A DNA stretch of 7,033 nt, taken from the NCBI GenBank assembly GCA_026986455.1, contig JALSON010000349.1:1-7033 (forward strand), in the 5' to 3' direction. The position numbers were made by a program, and so were the translations under genes. The notes below the pieces were generated by a model that worked only from the letters and a program-made list of their open reading frames with translations, searched no databases and was not told the origin of the DNA. Shown here in pieces: positions 4,805 through 7,033 of the stretch. The first letter of the stretch is position 1. Every line of letters begins with the position of its first letter. Origin of the DNA: Thermococcaceae archaeon. Lineage in GTDB: Archaea; Methanobacteriota_B; Thermococci; Thermococcales; Thermococcaceae.

Positions 4805-7033
4805 TTTCCTCTCAGGCCCAGGCATGCGAGGAGAATAAGCAACAGTATTCCAGTTCCACATATCTTTCCTTCTTCAGGAGCTCCTGTTGGGATCTTCTCA
4901 GTTTCCGCTGGGCTGCTGGTCGTTGTTTCAGATGGGGATGTAAAGGTGGGTTTCTCCTCAGATTCGGGTTCTTTGGCTTTCACCTTAATCATCATCTTAG
5001 TTTCCGAGCTCAATCCGTCCGAGTCAACAACTTTGAGCCGGACGATGTAGGTTCCTGCGTTCTGATATTTGTGGGTTGGATTTCTTTTCCTTGATATGTA
5101 CCCGTCTCCGAAGTCCCACTCCCATGAGACTATTTCCCCGTCGGAATCTGATGACATATCCATGAACCTAACTTCCGTGCCTACATTTGGATTTTCAGGG
5201 GAATGTGCAAATCTTGCCTTCGGTGGTGAAGCAAAGGAGAACCTCAGCACAGCGGGCTTGCTCATTTTTCCATCGTAGAGGACATAACCTTTAACCTCCG
5301 CCCCAGATTTTCCAGCATGAAAAGTTCCCTCAATTGTGACGTCTTCCTTTGGATTGAGAGTTACGTTCTTGATTATTTCTTTTCCTCCCGATGTTAGATG
5401 AACTTCCCCCTTTATGGGCAGGTCTCCGGTGTTGATAACCCTCAGGACTGCGGTAAATTCCTTCCCGGGAGTGGGAGTTTCTGGGACGGTCAGAACATTC
5501 TCCACATGTCTGATGCCAAGCTGGAAGTGCAGGAGCTTTCTGTCGAGCAGGTTGCCCTCCATATCATTAGCAAGGAGTTCAACGTAGTAGTTCCCTGCTC
5601 TCAGGTTTTCCGTTGAAAACTCAAATGAGAATCGTCCTACCCCAGTGAGGCTATTAAGGAGGATGGGCATGATTCCTCTAACCGCTTTTCCGTTGGCTCC
5701 ATTCCTGAGGACAGCTGTCAGAACAACGTCAGCATTTTCTCCTTTGCTGGTTACTATCCCCGCTACCCTGACCCGTTCTCCAATATGATAACCACTTTTA
5801 TCGAGCCTCGCCCCCGATATTTCGACGCTTGTTTTCACGTAACTTATGCTGAACTTATGGCGTCCATAAACGACTGCCTTCTTCGTGAGGTTGTTGTATT
5901 CCACCGGGAAGACCCTTATGAAGAGTGTGCTGCTTCCGTCGAAGTTCTCGGTAACCCGCCACTGGTAGGGTATGAAGGTGAAGTTGACCACAGTCCTGTT
6001 CTCCTTTTCTTCACCTAGTTTCCCTACCCTGAATGGGACCATTTCTATGTCCAGAGTCTCCAGAACTTCCCTTTCTGTGAGTTCGACGTTCTGGACGCGT
6101 GTACCCTTTGGAATCCGGATACTGTACGTGTAGTACGGAATGGGAGATTGCCCTGGCAAGAGAAGAACGCCTCCGTCTTCGAGTTCTATAAGAGAACCCT
6201 CGTCGGTTTTTTGAATGCTGTAAGTTGGAGTATCCAGTTCGAGGCTCTGCGGGGTTCCTTCCGGCTCCTCCGATGGTATGCCAATCCCAAGACCAAGCTT
6301 AGGATCGCCGTAGAGGTGCATGGAGATGACCCACAGCATATCCATATCGTCCTCGAGCTCCCAAGCCATACCTATCCCCATGTCTCTCTTGAGCTTCCTG
6401 AGCGCCTCCCCAATGGACATTCCTGATTCCCAGCGGTTGTAGAGCCTCTTTGCCCTTGCCGTCCATGGGGCGGAGTACGTGCTTTCTGTCGACCCGAGAT
6501 ATACTACAGCCCCCGCCTGCAAGAAGGCTTCCGCCATGCTCTTCCCCTTCGTGTAATCCCCCGTCAGACAGGATTCGGCATAGACGAGGGGACATGTGTT
6601 TCCAAAGGGATTCCTCCTGCTGCTCACATCGCTCGCGTATATATCATCGATAACATTGGTGTTCCCGTGGCCCTCAAGGTGGATTATGTCCTTTTCGGGG
6701 GTGTTGTTAAAGAACGCCTCCACGGCTAGTCTTCTGCCGTTCACAACTATTCTGTCCCCCTCTTTCACGTCCGGATAGTCCGTGGTGTAGATAATGGTCA
6801 CCTCTGTACCCTGTTTCTCCAAGGCCCTTTTGACAGACCTGCTGCGTTCTCCGAAATCTTGGTCAGCACAGCCTCCACCTCTGCACTCAGACCATCCGGA
6901 AAGTATAAGTGCGTGGGAGCGGTCGAAGGAACATTCCCCCCTGATGGCTCTTATGGCGTTCCTTATAGCTATCTCAAGGTCACTCGCTGTGTCCCCAACT
7001 ATCCTTCCAACCATGAGCTCTGGATCAGGACCA
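4798..7033 (-). CDS. C25 (gingipain-like) surface cysteine peptidase with CARDB-like, PKD and C-terminal anchor (5' end outside window)
   Basis: The frame stays open to the window edge (upstream residues GPDPEL), and PELMVGRIVG fits the interior of a C25 catalytic domain, so the ATG at 7014 is not the true start; the signal peptide and N-terminal part are missing. Numbering from that Met: the peptidase domain runs to about 243, with catalytic His116 (LEGHGN) and Cys149 (AESCLTG), 33 residues apart as in gingipain RgpB, and a family-typical LYGDP (234-238). Then come a beta segment (about 290-395) resembling C25 propeptides, an Ig-like beta domain (about 396-500), a CARDB-like domain (about 502-595), a PKD domain (about 597-680, WEWDFGDG at 631-638), a Thr/Ser/Pro/Glu linker (681-717), and a tail of KICGTG, about 12 hydrophobic residues and LRGKG. 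The tail matches the CGP-CTERM anchor layout with Thr for Pro. Likely a secreted, surface-anchored protease or peptide-processing enzyme; substrate unknown. Confidence 0.87.
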   Translation of the reverse strand, partial: GPDPELMVGRIVGDTASDLEIAIRNAIRAIRGECSFDRSHALILSGWSECRGGGCADQDFGERSRSVKRALEKQGTEVTIIYTTDYPDVKEGDRIVVNGRRLAVEAFFNNTPEKDIIHLEGHGNTNVIDDIYASDVSSRRNPFGNTCPLVYAESCLTGDYTKGKSMAEAFLQAGAVVYLGSTESTYSAPWTARAKRLYNRWESGMSIGEALRKLKRDMGIGMAWELEDDMDMLWVISMHLYGDPKLGLGIGIPSEEPEGTPQSLELDTPTYSIQKTDEGSLIELEDGGVLLLPGQSPIPYYTYSIRIPKGTRVQNVELTEREVLETLDIEMVPFRVGKLGEEKENRTVVNFTFIPYQWRVTENFDGSSTLFIRVFPVEYNNLTKKAVVYGRHKFSISYVKTSVEISGARLDKSGYHIGERVRVAGIVTSKGENADVVLTAVLRNGANGKAVRGIMPILLNSLTGVGRFSFEFSTENLRAGNYYVELLANDMEGNLLDRKLLHFQLGIRHVENVLTVPETPTPGKEFTAVLRVINTGDLPIKGEVHLTSGGKEIIKNVTLNPKEDVTIEGTFHAGKSGAEVKGYVLYDGKMSKPAVLRFSFASPPKARFAHSPENPNVGTEVRFMDMSSDSDGEIVSWEWDFGDGYISRKRNPTHKYQNAGTYIVRLKVVDSDGLSSETKMMIKVKAKEPESEEKPTFTSPSETTTSSPAETEKIPTGAPEEGKICGTGILLLILLACLGLRGKG

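Noticed and set aside
7012..7014. ATG at 7014 (minus strand) as the start of the C25 peptidase
   Set aside because: The frame stays open upstream to the window edge, and the residues around it (GPDPELMVGRIVG) match the interior of the catalytic domain; no signal peptide follows.

Overview
The window looks like a piece of a Thermococcales chromosome, most likely Thermococcus. The clues are an S-layer protein of the Thermococcales/methanococcal type, an archaea-specific DHH nuclease with DnaJ-type zinc motifs (HAN, COG1107), archaeal BRE/TATA promoters at the expected distance from starts, a GGTGA ribosome site, and a surface protein ending in a variant of the CGP-CTERM anchor, a signal known from Thermococcaceae.

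Layout. Bases 1-990 (+) are the 3' end of an S-layer protein gene, followed by a T-rich terminator. Bases 991-1351 hold no convincing gene: an AT-rich part, then two blocks of about 50% G+C separated by a 7-base tandem repeat, each block carrying the same 12-base word. A TATA box at 1321 drives a probably leaderless gene for a 12-helix MFS transporter (1352-2518). A second, separate promoter at 2523-2535 and a ribosome site lead into the gene for the nuclease HAN (2570-4795). Facing it, with only 2 bases between the stop codons, is a C25 (gingipain-like) surface peptidase gene on the minus strand (4798-7033), whose 5' end lies outside the window.

Function. The genes do not form one pathway. 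Two encode cell-surface proteins (S-layer, anchored peptidase), one an inner-membrane transporter of unknown substrate, and one an intracellular nuclease for DNA/RNA processing and repair. Each appears to be its own transcription unit. I see no mobile element, CRISPR array, tRNA or rRNA, and no clear novel multigene system. The most interesting points are the C25 protein (catalytic dyad with gingipain spacing, a propeptide-like segment after the catalytic domain, and a CGT in place of CGP in its anchor), the patterned intergenic region before the transporter, and a terminator hairpin that contains the stop codons of both convergent genes.
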